NCBI GenBank assembly: GCA_963721725.1
Contig: CAVRLX010000017.1
Location: 1 to 64,000 of the forward strand
Source of the DNA: RI-153 sp963721725
Lineage (GTDB): Bacteria; Chloroflexota; Anaerolineae; Caldilineales; Caldilineaceae
Direction: 5' to 3'
DNA: 64,000 nt
In this document: positions 18,045 to 27,228 of the stretch, one piece after another
Layout: each line of letters starts with the position of its first letter
Position numbering within the stretch: position 1 is the stretch's first letter
The notes under the pieces: generated by a model
Seen by the model: the letters and a program-made list of their open reading frames with translations, nothing else
Told to the model about the DNA's origin: nothing
Database searches by the model: none
Position numbers and translations under genes: made by a program

Positions 18045-18311
18045 TTATTCTCGCGGCATGGGGTCAATCCCCATCTTCTCGTGAAAGCGCTTCAGAACTT
18101 CGCCTTCCTCAGCGTGACGACCCTCCGCCTTTTTGCTATAAACCAGGGTGTCGCCGACCATCACTTCAAATCGCCCGCCCGATGACGGAACCATCTTCAG
18201 ATTTTCAATGACCGGTGTGTAATTGTTCAGCAAGTCTGCTGCCGCACGGACAGCACGAGGTGTGTAATTTCACTGAACGCAATATTCGATACTCACTTCA
18301 TACTTCTGCAT
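18045..18311 (-). CDS. SelW-type (Rdx family) selenoprotein, UGA-encoded selenocysteine at residue 14
   Basis: Reading from ATG 18311, with a strong ribosome binding site (GGAGGG 5-6 bases upstream), the frame continues to TAA at 18045 with one in-frame TGA at 18272-18270. The product is 88 residues, the usual SelW size. The N-terminal strand KYEVSIEYCVQ-U-NYTPRAVRA places the TGA exactly at the redox CxxU position (C11-V-Q-U14). The rest (IENLKMVPSSGGRFEVMVGDTLVYSKK, then EVLKRFHEKMG) fits the thioredoxin-like SelW fold. Downstream of the UGA, TGCTG (18255-18251) can pair with CAGCA (18241-18237) around a 9-base loop starting about 19 bases after the UGA, which suits a bacterial SECIS. No selA, selB, selD or tRNA-Sec lies in the window. 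The role is probably a thiol oxidoreductase. Confidence 0.9.
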
Positions 18312-18340
18312 GGAAACCCTCCTACGGTTCTGACTAAAGG

Positions 18341-18362
18341 TTTGTGAAACAATATTCACAAA
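18341..18362. promoter_or_regulatory. Inverted-repeat operator-like site upstream of the SelW gene
   Basis: TTTGTGAA (18341-18348) and TTCACAAA (18355-18362) form an 8-bp inverted repeat with a 6-base spacer, 30-51 bases before the SelW start. The half-sites are those of the NADH-sensing repressor Rex (TTGTGAA/TTCACAA), but Rex sites usually have a 4-base spacer, so the regulator is uncertain. Confidence 0.4.
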
Positions 18363-18432
18363 CAAAACGTTTGCAACACGCACAGTCTAATAGAGGCAAT
18401 AGATCAACAGCGGATAATAGCAGCTAGGGATT

Positions 18433-18464
18433 CTGCTTGCTGCACCCAAGGGTTCAGCAAGCAG
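18433..18464. repeat. Intergenic 10-bp inverted repeat
   Basis: CTGCTTGCTG (18433-18442) and CAGCAAGCAG (18455-18464), with further partial pairing outside (GGG against CCC). It lies in the 324-base space between the SelW gene and the Tat lipoprotein gene. Apart from this, the operator-like site and the -10 element at 18623, I see nothing else in that space. Confidence 0.7.
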
Positions 18465-18635
18465 CGCCCCTACCCATTCTGTGGCTTCTAGCTCATATCT
18501 CTATAAGCAACTGCACTATAAAAAGTATAGTAAATTTATTCCATTGTGACAAATCCCATCCCCCTCTCCCCATGCCAACAGCGTGGATAATTCAAAGTTT
18601 GGGTGACCTTTGCGGAGAGTGATATAGTAGACGCT

Positions 18636-20017
18636 ATGAATGAAATTAGATCTTCCGATGAAATGCCAGAGCCTGCTGGGGTCGATATGCATCCCCAACC
18701 AGACCGCCGTGATGAACAAGTCACAACCCAAGATATCGTAGAAGACGGCCTTCTTCAGATCCAAGCGACCGCTCCGTCCTGGCAACGCCCAACGCAACTT
18801 AATCGTCGGCGCTTTCTAGGCAGCCTATTGGCCGGGGTAACACTGGCAGCCTGTGGCCGGGATGAAACGCCAACGCCGCAACCAGTGGCAATGGCGACAA
18901 ATACCCGCTCACCGTTGCCATCCCCCACCACAGAGACACAACTCTATATGCCCCAAGTTTCCGTCGAGAGCGCGCCGCCCACGATGGAACCAACAATTGC
19001 ACCAACGCCGCCCAAGGCCACGCCCACCCAGACACCCATCCCGCCCACGCCCACCCCCATAGCGACACCCTTTCCGGCGGGGCCGCCGAGCAAATTGGGT
19101 ATCTTTATCTCGCGCAATGATCCGCAAATTTTTGCGCTTCTCAAAACACGCGGCCTGGCGGTTGTGAAAACGTTGGAACTAGACGCCAACTTCGCCGCGC
19201 AGATCAAATCCACATCGCCACACACAAAGGTAATCGGGCGCATTGATCTGCCCCAAATTGAACTGGCTACGCTTGATCCGTTGCCTGCGGCCCGCGCCTT
19301 TGTGAATCAAGTAGTGCCCTATGCCGATGACCCGGCGCGCAAGCCCTATTTTGACGGCTGGGAAGCCTATAACGAGCCGGTGGCGGGCAACATCGACGAG
19401 ATGAAACGACTGGCCGATTTCGAGGCAGAGCGCACGCGGCTGCTGGCGCGCGCGGCATTCGCAGCGTCATCGGCAACTTTGGCACAGGCCAACCGCCGCT
19501 GGAGATGTGGGAACATTTTGTTCCCGCGCTGCAAGCCGCCAAAGAGCACGACGGCTGGCTGGGGCTACACGAGTATTCCGCGCCCACTATCTACTACCTC
19601 AGTACCCGTGAGACCGGCGGGCGCTATCCAGGAATTTCACCTGAGGATACAGGCTGGTTGACGCTACGCTATCGTCAGGTCTACAATCAATTTCTAATCC
19701 CGCGTGGGCTGGCCCTGCCCCTGGTGATGACAGAACTAGGCGTAGACGGGCTGGTGTCAAATCGACCTGGCCCGCCCGAGGCGCGCGGCTGGCAGCACTT
19801 CCAAGAGTATTGGGCACAGAATGGCTTTGGGCTGTGGGGGCCGGGCGCATACGTGGAGCAATTGGTCTGGTATGATCAGGCCATGCAGCAAAACGATTAT
19901 GTCATCGGCGGCTGTATCTATGCGCTGGCCGCCAGTCAGGGCTGGCACAGCTACGAAATTGGCGGCCCGGTGGTGGGCGTGCTGGAGCAGTATCTGGGCG
20001 TCCATGCAGTGGCCTAA
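18636..20017 (+). CDS. Tat-exported lipoprotein with TIM-barrel glycosidase-like domain (1-base shift near 19455)
   Basis: The N-terminus is cytosolic, then RRRFLGSLLAGVTLAACG gives a twin-arginine signal with a lipobox Cys. A Pro/Thr-rich linker (PTPTPIATP repeats) follows. The domain (LGIFISRNDPQIFALLKTRG, YFDGWEAYNEPVAGN, then WLGLHEYSAP and VMTELGVDGL) has the E-P-type motif after a strand and later Tyr/Glu motifs typical of clan A glycoside hydrolases; I cannot give the family or substrate. The frame changes in the GC repeat around 19450-19460; inserting one base joins LLARA to GIRSVIGNFGTGQPP. TATAGT at 18623-18628 lies 7 bases before ATG 18636. Confidence 0.75.
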
Positions 20018-20193
20018 GAGAAAGATTGAAGAAAGGCGAAAATCGCCCGATCACAACGCCCTTACGCCTCAAATTACACAAACACACAGAAGACGTGATT
20101 TCTTGTGTGGAAACTATAGACAAAACGATGCGGTTTCAAGTACCATACTGCTATAGTTAATCCCATAAGCAATACCTTTAACTTGAGGATAAT

Positions 20194-20574
20194 GTGAGTC
20201 TAAGCGAAGTACATGCGGGGCTATCCCGCACTGGTGTTTTCTTCTTTATTGCCCTGGGCGTATGGGCAATTATTCAACGCCTACGCTCGCAGCCCCTGGA
20301 CGGCAACTGGTATGGCGGGGCAGCGGTGGGCGAACTCTTGATGATCGGGCAGTTTATTCTGGGCTTTGTGCTATACGGCCAGGGATTGGGCGATAACCTC
20401 GCCCGTGTGTTTGTGCATATTCTCTATGCCTGTGTGGCGGTGATCACTCTGCCTGCGGCCTATCTTTATCTCAGCCGGTTGGAAGACGAAAACGTGAAAT
20501 CGATTTTAATGGCGATTGTCTGTTTCTTTTTAATGGAAGTTGTTATCCGTGCGGGTGTTGTTGCTGTAACGTAG
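20194..20574 (+). CDS. Small integral membrane protein, unknown
   Basis: The 126-residue product starts at GTG 20194 with TGAGGA 5 bases upstream. It has four membrane segments (residues about 12-27, 47-65, 70-90 and 105-124) with a charged loop RLRSQPLDGNWYGG. The layout resembles small four-helix proteins of unknown role found in Anaerolineae; I recognise no named family. The HNH gene follows on the same strand after 49 bases. Confidence 0.65.
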   Translation: MSLSEVHAGLSRTGVFFFIALGVWAIIQRLRSQPLDGNWYGGAAVGELLMIGQFILGFVLYGQGLGDNLARVFVHILYACVAVITLPAAYLYLSRLEDENVKSILMAIVCFFLMEVVIRAGVVAVT

Positions 20575-20623
20575 TGGCGTCCCTTTCCTCTTTGGCCGGG
20601 AACGGGAACCAGAGGGTGTCTGC

Positions 20624-21172
20624 ATGTCAAGAATGGTGCTTGTGCTCAATGCCACGTTTGAACCGCTCAGCCTCGTCTCTGTGCGACGGGCTGTCGTATT
20701 ACTCTTGCGTGAAAAAGCCGAACTGCTGGAAGCAACGGAACGGATGCTTCACAGCAGCAGCCAGGCGCTGCCGGAACCGTTAGTCATCCGGCTGACCCGC
20801 TATGTGCGTCTGCCCCATCGTTCTGTCCCACCCACGCGCACGGCTATCATGCTGCGCGATGCCTATACTTGCCAATATTGTAACGACACACCCGGTCGCC
20901 ATGATCTGACCGTGGATCACATCATCCCACGCAGCCGCGGGGGCAGCCATTCTTGGGATAATCTTGTGACGGCTTGTCAGACATGTAACCATAAAAAGGG
21001 CAGCCAGTTGGCCGAAGAAGCTGGAATGATCCTGCGCCGCAAGCCCTTTGAACCCAGCTACGTAGCGCTGGTGCTGCTGAGCAACCCGATGGCCGCCTCG
21101 CGCTGGGAAGCCCTCATGAACGGGCTGGTGCAAGACAAGGCATATCATGTGGCAGCGGTTCATGCCACGTAA
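20624..21172 (+). CDS. HNH endonuclease family protein
   Basis: The 182-residue product has a classical HNH motif at about residues 83-125: CQYCNDTPGRHDLTVDHIIP, then RGGSHSWDNLVTACQTCNHKKGS, with two CxxC zinc pairs framing the catalytic DH. The N-terminal half (VLVLNATFEPLSLVSVRRAV) is typical of the stand-alone HNH family common in Chloroflexota, Actinobacteria and cyanobacteria. The cellular role of this family is unknown; there are no restriction or phage genes nearby. AGGGTG lies 7-8 bases before ATG 20624. Confidence 0.85.
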   Translation: MSRMVLVLNATFEPLSLVSVRRAVVLLLREKAELLEATERMLHSSSQALPEPLVIRLTRYVRLPHRSVPPTRTAIMLRDAYTCQYCNDTPGRHDLTVDHIIPRSRGGSHSWDNLVTACQTCNHKKGSQLAEEAGMILRRKPFEPSYVALVLLSNPMAASRWEALMNGLVQDKAYHVAAVHAT

Positions 21173-21195
21173 TTAATGAAGAAATTATTAATGAA

Positions 21196-21257
21196 GAGAT
21201 TGGGCGACTGGGAGATTTCCAGAAGATGGATTGAAAATCTCCTAATCGCCCGATCTC
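21196..21257. repeat. 23-bp imperfect intergenic inverted repeat of heptamer type
   Basis: The left arm 21196-21218 (GAGATTGGGCGACTGGGAGATTT) pairs with the right arm 21235-21257 with three mismatches, all of which are G-U compatible on one strand. The arms read as 7-base steps (GAGATT-type and GGGCGAY-type units). It lies between the HNH gene and the next hypothetical gene. Confidence 0.75.
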
Positions 21258-21279
21258 CCAAGGACAAACTTTCCCGCTC

Positions 21280-21933
21280 ATGCCCGATTTCGATCCACGC
21301 CAGGAAGTGCTCGACGCCGTGATTCGCCGGATTGGCGATCTCAACGAGCAATCGCTCCTGCAACTCTCCCAATACATTAGCTACCTCAAGTGGCAAGAAG
21401 AACTCTGGCATAGCCTGCTGGAAGACGAAGAAGAGAGCCACCCCGGGCAACAGCTTGTCTGGAAATACGACCTGCTCGACGCCTTTCCGCAGGCTCGCCA
21501 AGCCGCCACCCGCCGCCCCGATCTAATGGAGATCCGGGTGGGACCGGCCACCTGTGGCATGGTGCAACAAAACGCCCTGTGGGAACACCCCCCCGTCACT
21601 GGCAGCGCCGTGGTGGAATATCAACTGAGCGTGCCCAGCCACATTGAACGGCTGCGCATGAGCTTTGCCGTGGGCATCCGCGACGGCGCGCTGATGGAAG
21701 GCGACAACTTCTGCGCGTTTCGAATCTATGTCAATGGCATGAGGCTGTGGAGCAATACCAAACAGACTTCGCAGTGGGAACGTTCCATGCTTGATCTGCC
21801 CAACCTGGCCGGGCAAAGCGTGGTAATACAGTTGATGACCGACGGGTTGGGCGATGCCCGCTGGAATTGGGCAGTCTGGGCCGAGCCACAATTGCTGGGC
21901 TACGTCAGCGAATACGCCCATGCCAGCACTTGA
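21280..21933 (+). CDS. Hypothetical protein
   Basis: The 217-residue product has no signal or membrane segment. The first 45 residues are helical (EVLDAVIRRIGDLNEQSLLQLSQYISYLKW), resembling the N-terminal helices of small antitoxin-like proteins. The remainder is beta-rich, with Trp/Tyr and Gly turns (VVEYQLSVPSHIERLRMSF, ending NWAVWAEPQLLGY), similar in feel to a jelly-roll sugar-binding domain. I do not recognise a family. It overlaps the next gene by 14 bases, so they probably form an operon. Confidence 0.65.
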   Translation: MPDFDPRQEVLDAVIRRIGDLNEQSLLQLSQYISYLKWQEELWHSLLEDEEESHPGQQLVWKYDLLDAFPQARQAATRRPDLMEIRVGPATCGMVQQNALWEHPPVTGSAVVEYQLSVPSHIERLRMSFAVGIRDGALMEGDNFCAFRIYVNGMRLWSNTKQTSQWERSMLDLPNLAGQSVVIQLMTDGLGDARWNWAVWAEPQLLGYVSEYAHAST

Positions 21934-22620
21934 TCTGATGGCCTGGGGGTTGGTCGTTCTATGGACATTGGCCCTATGGGGTGGCTTCCTGTGGAGCCGT
22001 TGGCGCCATCTGCCCACAACCCCGCGCCCGCTGCGGATGCTCTCCTCGCTGATTCTCGTCTTGCTTGGCTGGTATGGCACACTGCTGGCCCTGCATCCCC
22101 CCATGAACCGCTACGCTGGACTCATCGCCCTGGGCATGACCGCCGGCTTTATCGGCGATCTCTTCATGGCTCGGCTGCTGCGTGCGCCCCATCGCGAGTT
22201 AATGGGCATGCTTGCCTTTGGCATGGGCCACGTCGCCTACATTGCTGCCATTGTCAGCTATGCCCCTGTGGGCTGGCTGGGGATAATACTGTGGATGGGA
22301 GTGGCGGCGGCTCTGGTCTACTGGCTCATTCTGCGCGGACATCGCCTTTCGGCGCTGCGGCTGGCCGGCCTGCTTTATGCCCTCTTTCTTGCCATCACCG
22401 TGGCGCGGCCACCGGGCTGGCAATCCAGTTTCCGCCATTCGTGGGCCTGGCGCTGGGGGCCGCGCTTTTTTTCGTCAGCGATCTGCTGATTGGCCTTGAA
22501 CTCTTTACACCGCGCCGCTTTGCCTCGCAAGATACCCTCATTTGGCTGCTCTATGGCAGCGGTCAACTCTTGATCGTGCTTTCGATTTGGACCGCCTTGC
22601 AAGTTGGCCTGCCTTTGTAA
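21920..22620 (+). CDS. YhhN/TMEM86-family membrane protein (1-base shift near 22405)
   Basis: The YhhN family includes animal lysoplasmalogenase TMEM86B. The joined product of about 233 residues has seven or eight membrane segments and the two acidic motifs of the family: GFIGDLFMARLL in the first half and FFVSDLLIGLELF in the second. The frame runs cleanly from ATG 21920 to about 22400 and then continues in the next frame (TGLAIQFPPFVGLALGAALFF). Adding one base in GTGGCGCGG (22398-22406) restores a single protein. The start overlaps the upstream gene. The substrate in bacteria is unknown. Confidence 0.8.
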
Positions 22621-22741
22621 CCCCGTTTGTATCCAATCTCTGTTTCAATATCCATTCCCACGAGAACAACAGGAGCGTATACTAGCCATAGGCTCTCGGC
22701 GATCTGCGTCGAAGCGAAACAGCAGCACCAAAGGAGACCCT

Positions 22742-23381
22742 ATGGCCGACCGACGATCCCCGCGCACCCCGAAACCGCTCCCGGCAGAAGATGCCACAGA
22801 AGAAGATGATTTCAACCCAGTTGTGGATGAAGATATAGTCATTCCCGGCATTGTGCCGCCCGAAGGCCACGAATTCGCGGACGAAGACGACGAGGCCACG
22901 GGGATTCACGAATCGCAGTTGGAAGAGTACCAAGAGGATATCGGCATTGACTATCTCTCTGACACCCAGCACACAGACGGCAGCACGTGGAATCCCACGA
23001 TTGCCGACGAGCAGGGCCTTGTCTATACACCGCCCACCGACGCGCCGGTTGTACCAAGTGGGGATGGACAGAATGCGGCGATGGGCATTGGCTTTGCGCC
23101 CAGCATGGAGGAGAGCAATCCCGATGTGTTTGATCTGCCCGACCGTGTGGACAATAACGATCAGCGATCTGGAAGAAGATATCAGCGAAGCCTTGCGTCT
23201 CAACAGCGAAACCCAGCATCTCGATGATATTCATATCAGCGTGATTGAAGGCGTGGTCACCGTGCGCGGCACCGTGGAGACCGCGGACGATATAGGCCGC
23301 GCCGAGGCTATTATCGCCGACCTGCCCGGCGTGCGCGACGTAATCAGCGAAGTGGAGCTTTCCGACGATAGTTTGGATTAA
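22742..23381 (+). CDS. BON-domain protein (1-base shift near 23160)
   Basis: ATG 22742 follows AAAGGAGA. The first 140 residues are acidic and low in order (RSPRTPKPLPAEDATEEDDF). The last 75 form a BON domain: DLEEDISEALRLNSETQHLDDI, HISVIEGVVTVRGTV, then AEAIIADLPGVRDVISEVEL. BON domains are thought to bind phospholipid or protein partners. The frame changes around 23155-23165; removing one A from ACAATAACG gives NTISDLEED and a single protein of about 212 residues. A good terminator follows at 23416. Confidence 0.8.
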
Positions 23382-23415
23382 CAGAACGACGCCGAGTTTG
23401 GCTTCGTCACAAAGT

Positions 23416-23447
23416 ACTCGCTGCCCTGTGAGGGCGGCGAGTTTTTT
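23416..23447 (+). terminator. Intrinsic terminator
   Basis: The stem ACTCGCTGCCCT / AGGGCGGCGAGT (12 bp with one T-G pair) has a 3-base loop and is followed by five further T. It ends the BON gene transcript. Confidence 0.85.
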
Positions 23448-23511
23448 GTTATACTGCCTTTGCATTCCAACCGGCTGCTTTTCCACCCCGCCCCTACAAG
23501 GAGACCCACCA

Positions 23512-24310
23512 ATGACTGCATGGACTGAGGCAACAATCAACGCCAACGGCATCGACATCCACTATCACCGCAGCGGCGGGGACAAGCCCCAGGTGGTCAT
23601 GGCCCACGGGCTGACCGACAACGGCGCTTGTTGGAGCCGGCTAGCAAACGAACTGGCCGCCGACTATGATTGCATCATGCCCGACGCCCGCGGCCACGGG
23701 CAGACAAGCGCGCCTGAAGAGGGCTACGCTTTTGAGGAACAGGCCGACGATCTCATCGCCTTGATTCGAGGGTTGGAATTTGGAGCGCCCGGTGATCATG
23801 GGCCACTCGTTGGGCGGCGCAGTCAGCGCGATTGTGGCTGCCAAAGCCCCAGACCTGATCCGCGGTGCCATTCTTGAAGACCCGGCCTTTATTAGCGCCC
23901 AACCCAACCAACAACGCAGCGACTGGCCGGAGCGCCACCATGCCAACCTTGCCATGAGCCACAGCGAACTGGTGGCAAAAGGCCAGACCGAAAACCCGCT
24001 CTGGTCGGCAGATACCTTCGACAACTGGGCTACCGCCAAACACGAAACGAGGATGGAAGTCTTTAATGCGCTGAAAACGCCGCCCCCTGACTTCCGGCGC
24101 ACCGTCGCCAATCTCGGCGTGCCCGTGCTCCTGATCACCGGCGACGAAGTGCGCGGCGTTGTGGTCTCTGCGGCCACGGCTGCCGAACTGCAAGCGCTCT
24201 CCCCGCATCTGCGCGTCGTTCACGTCCCCGGAGCCGGTCACTGCATCCGCTATGAACAGCCTGATCGTGTGGCGGCCATTGTCAAAGATTTTCTACGTAA
24301 CTTGTTTTAA
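23512..24310 (+). CDS. Alpha/beta hydrolase (1-base shift near 23780)
   Basis: The joined product of about 265 residues is a typical alpha/beta hydrolase: oxyanion loop VVMAHGLTDNGACW, DARGHGQTSAP, nucleophile elbow GHSLGG, acid in LLITGDEVRG and histidine in VPGAGHCIRYE. AAGGAG precedes ATG 23512. The frame breaks around 23780; removing one T from GGAATTTGGAGC gives LELERPVIMGHSLGG and one continuous protein. The substrate is unknown. It lies 30 bases before the acyl-CoA synthetase gene, so the two may share a transcript. Confidence 0.85.
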
Positions 24311-24339
24311 CTCACCTCCCCGATCTCAGGAGCCAGCCG

Positions 24340-26314
24340 ATGCCCGACAAAAACCAGAGTAAAACCTTCCCTTTTGGGCAAGAGATTGCCTGGCAGCCTA
24401 ATCAGAAATGGATCAAAGCCAGCAACCTCCAACGCTTTATGGACCGCTACGGCATCGCCAGCTATGACGATCTGTTGGCCCGCTCTGTGGCGGACATTGG
24501 CTGGTTTTGGGATGCGGTGATGGCTGATCTTGATATTCAGTTTCAGCGCCCCTATACCAGCATCGTTGACATGAGCGCGGGGCCAGCCCTGCCGCGCTGG
24601 TGTGTGGACGGCGAAATGAACATCGTTCACAACTGCCTGGACAAGTGGCAAGGGACCATCCATGCCACGCAGCCCGCCCTGCGCTGGGAGGCCGAAGAGG
24701 GCTACAGCGAAAGCATGAGCTATGCCCAACTCCACGAGCAGGTCTGCCAGTGTGCCAACGCACTGCGCAGTTTGGGGCTGGGCAAGGGCGATGCCATCGG
24801 GCTGTACATGCCCATGATCTCGGAACTGGCAGTAGCTTTTCTCGCCATCGTCAAAATTGGCGGCATCGTACTGCCCCTGTTCAGCGGCTATGGACCGTCG
24901 GCGATTGCCAGCCGTCTGGCCGATGCCAACGCCAAAGCCGTCTTTGCGGCGGATGGCCTGATGCGCCGGGGCAAAGTTGTGCCTATGAAACAAGTATTGG
25001 ACGAAGCGCTGCTTTCCGTGCCCAGTGTGGAACATGTCATCGTCGTCAATCGGGTGGCTCTGCCGCAGATCCCCTATACGACGCCCCGTGATGTTTGGTG
25101 GCACGAGCTTGTACCGCACCAATCCACCCAGGCAACCACCGAGCAGACAAGCGCCGAAGACACGCTGATGATCATTTATACCAGCGGCACAACCGGACGG
25201 CCCAAAGGCGCAGTGCATACTCATTGCGGTTTTCCCGTCAAAGCTGCACAGGACATGCGCCACGCCATGGATGTGAAAGCTGGCGACACCGTCTATTGGA
25301 TGACCGACATGGGCTGGATGATGGGACCGTGGCTGATCTTTGGGGCGCTGCTTAACGGTGCGTCTATGCTCTTTTACGACGGCGCACCGGATCACCCCGC
25401 GCCGGATCGGGTGTGGGAGATGTGCGCCCGACACGGCGTCACGCTATTGGGGCTATCGCCTGTATTGGTACGGGCGCTCATGCCCCACGGCCCCGATCTC
25501 GTCGCCCGCCATACCCTCACCGCCCTGCGGGCGATCGGCTCCACCGGTAGCCCCTGGGATCCTGACTCGTGGCTGTGGATCTTTGAACATGTGCTGGGGC
25601 GCGCCAAACCTATCCTCAATTATACCGGCGGCACGGAGGTCAGCGGTGGTATTCTGGCGGGAAACTTCTTCAAACCGCTCAAGCCGGCGGCCTTTGGCGG
25701 TCCAATCCCCGGCATGGATGCCGATGTGGTGGACGATGCGGGCCAAGCTGTGCGCGGCACGGTTGGCGAATTGGTGATCCGCCAACCGTGGATTGGCATG
25801 ACCCGCGGCTTTTGGAACGATCCCCAGCGCTATCTCGACACCTATTGGCAACGCTTCCCCAACGTGTGGCTGCATGGCGACTTTGCCGCCATCGACGACG
25901 ATGGGCTGTGGTACATCCTGGGACGCAGTGATGATACAATCAAGGTGGCGGGCAAACGGCTGGGGCCAGCCGAAGTCGAGGCGATTCTCAATGCTCATCC
26001 CGAAGTGGCCGAATCAGCGGCGGTGGGCGTGCCCGATCCGATCAAGGACAATGCCGTGGTGGTCTTTTGTGTACTCAAGCCGGGATGCACCCCCAGCGAA
26101 GCGCTGCGGGCAGCCCTTGAAGAAGGGGTTGCCGCCGAGTTGGGGCGCCCGCTCAAGCCCAAAGCGATCAAGTTTTGCACGGCGCTGCCCAAAACGCGGA
26201 ACGCCAAAGTTATGCGCCGCCTGATCCGGGCCGCCTATCTGGGCCATGGATCTGGGCGACATTAGCAGTTTGGAAGATCCAACGACTATTGAGGCAATCC
26301 AGACGGCAACGTAG
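24340..26314 (+). CDS. Acetyl-CoA synthetase-like AMP-forming ligase (1-base shift near 26243)
   Basis: This is an adenylate-forming enzyme that activates a short carboxylic acid to its CoA ester. It has an acetyl-CoA-synthetase type N-terminus (YDDLLARSVADIGWFWDAV), the AMP-binding P-loop YTSGTTGRPKGAVHTH, GGTEVSGG, the hinge region LGRSDDTIKVAGKRLGPAEVE and the catalytic Lys in KTRNAKVMRR. The long frame stops at 26265, but removing one C from GGGCCATGG (26242-26248) restores the expected C-terminus (MDLGDISSLEDPTTIEAIQ) and a stop at 26314, for about 657 residues. The acid used could be acetate, propionate or acetoacetate. Confidence 0.88.
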
Positions 26315-26333
26315 ATCCAAAGGAAATAGAATC

Positions 26334-26642
26334 ATGGGGCGGATCGGCGACAAGTTAGACATAACTGCGTTTAGACGTACACCGGATTCAACAGTCGATG
26401 CTGTGGAAGCGCTTCGCCGTCGCCTAGGCGGATTCGATAAACAGCAAGTCGAGATCTGGCGGCAGATGACGCCGGCACGTAAGGGCGAATTGATTTTTCA
26501 GATGTATAAATTTGCCCTAGAAACCGTGCGCGCTCGTGTACTCCAAGAAGATCCCGATCTGTCACCAGAGGTGCTGAATTGGCGGGTGATACGACGAATG
26601 CAAAGTAATTTAAAGTTAGGTGGCCCCAGTGGGAGCGCTTGA
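26334..26642 (+). CDS. Hypothetical protein paired with a nucleotidyltransferase
   Basis: The 102-residue product starts at ATG 26334 with AAAGGAAA upstream. It is helical and charged (VDAVEALRRRLGGFDKQQVEIWRQM, then GELIFQMYKFALETVRARVL), without signal or membrane parts. Its end overlaps the following nucleotidyltransferase gene by 23 bases, the arrangement expected of a two-gene cassette. I do not recognise a family. An antidote-like or partner role is an inference from position only. Confidence 0.65.
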   Translation: MGRIGDKLDITAFRRTPDSTVDAVEALRRRLGGFDKQQVEIWRQMTPARKGELIFQMYKFALETVRARVLQEDPDLSPEVLNWRVIRRMQSNLKLGGPSGSA

Positions 26643-27228
26643 AAGCGATGAGTTAAAAGGGTTTCTGGCTTATGTCGTCGCGGTGCTTGAGGATCTGAAG
26701 ATTCCATACATGATTGTGGGTGGGTTTGCTGCGATTTTATATGGCGAACTACGCTTTACTGCTGACGTTGATATCGTGGTGGACATGCGATCTTCTCACA
26801 TCCAACCTTTCGTAGAAGCGTTTCCCGTTCCCGCATATTATGCCAATGAACAGGCAATTCAGGATTCACTACAGCGTAAGTACCCGTTTAATGTGATCCA
26901 AATGGCAACTGGAGCCAAGGTAGACCTGGTCCCTCTACCTGATGATGTGTTTACGCGGATCGCTTTTCAACGTCGATTGCATCTTCAATACGATAGAAGA
27001 GGCGAATATGCCGATTTCATCACCCCAGAGGATGCGGTGTTGGCAAAATTAGTCGCCTTTCAAAACACTGATTCCGAAAAACATCTACGTGATGCTCTAG
27101 GTATTTTGGTTGTCCAATGGGGGAAATTAGATATGAATCGTATACGTCGAGGTGCGCAATCTGCAAATGTCACAGAAGACTTTGAGCAACTTCTAGAATT
27201 AGCACGACGAGAGGTAGAAGAGACGTAA
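26620..27228 (+). CDS. Nucleotidyltransferase-fold protein (AbiEii/DUF6036-like)
   Basis: The 202-residue product starts at GTG 26620; GTG 26629 is an alternative. It has the minimal nucleotidyltransferase core: PYMIVGGFAAILYGELRFTADVDIVVDM, with the GG-x-A...G...T-x-D-V-D signature, followed by AKVDLVPLPDD as the third acidic strand and EDAVLAKLVAF as in AbiEii-like enzymes. Such proteins are often toxins or defence modules that modify tRNA or proteins, but stand-alone members of unknown role are common. The base composition here is somewhat lower in GC than in neighbouring genes, which hints at transfer. Confidence 0.75.
   Translation: MAPVGALESDELKGFLAYVVAVLEDLKIPYMIVGGFAAILYGELRFTADVDIVVDMRSSHIQPFVEAFPVPAYYANEQAIQDSLQRKYPFNVIQMATGAKVDLVPLPDDVFTRIAFQRRLHLQYDRRGEYADFITPEDAVLAKLVAFQNTDSEKHLRDALGILVVQWGKLDMNRIRRGAQSANVTEDFEQLLELARREVEET

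Noticed and set aside
18045..18233. A 62-residue protein starting at TTG 18233
   Set aside because: The real start is ATG 18311 with a strong ribosome binding site; the shorter version loses the first strand and active site because of the UGA.
18341..18362. CRP/FNR site
   Set aside because: The TGTGA and TCACA halves are 8 bases apart instead of 6, so the match is to half-sites only; recorded as an operator of unknown regulator.
24307..25434. Long antisense frame (375 codons) opposite the acyl-CoA synthetase
   Set aside because: It mirrors a clear enzyme gene, with low-complexity His/Arg-rich translation and no start signals.
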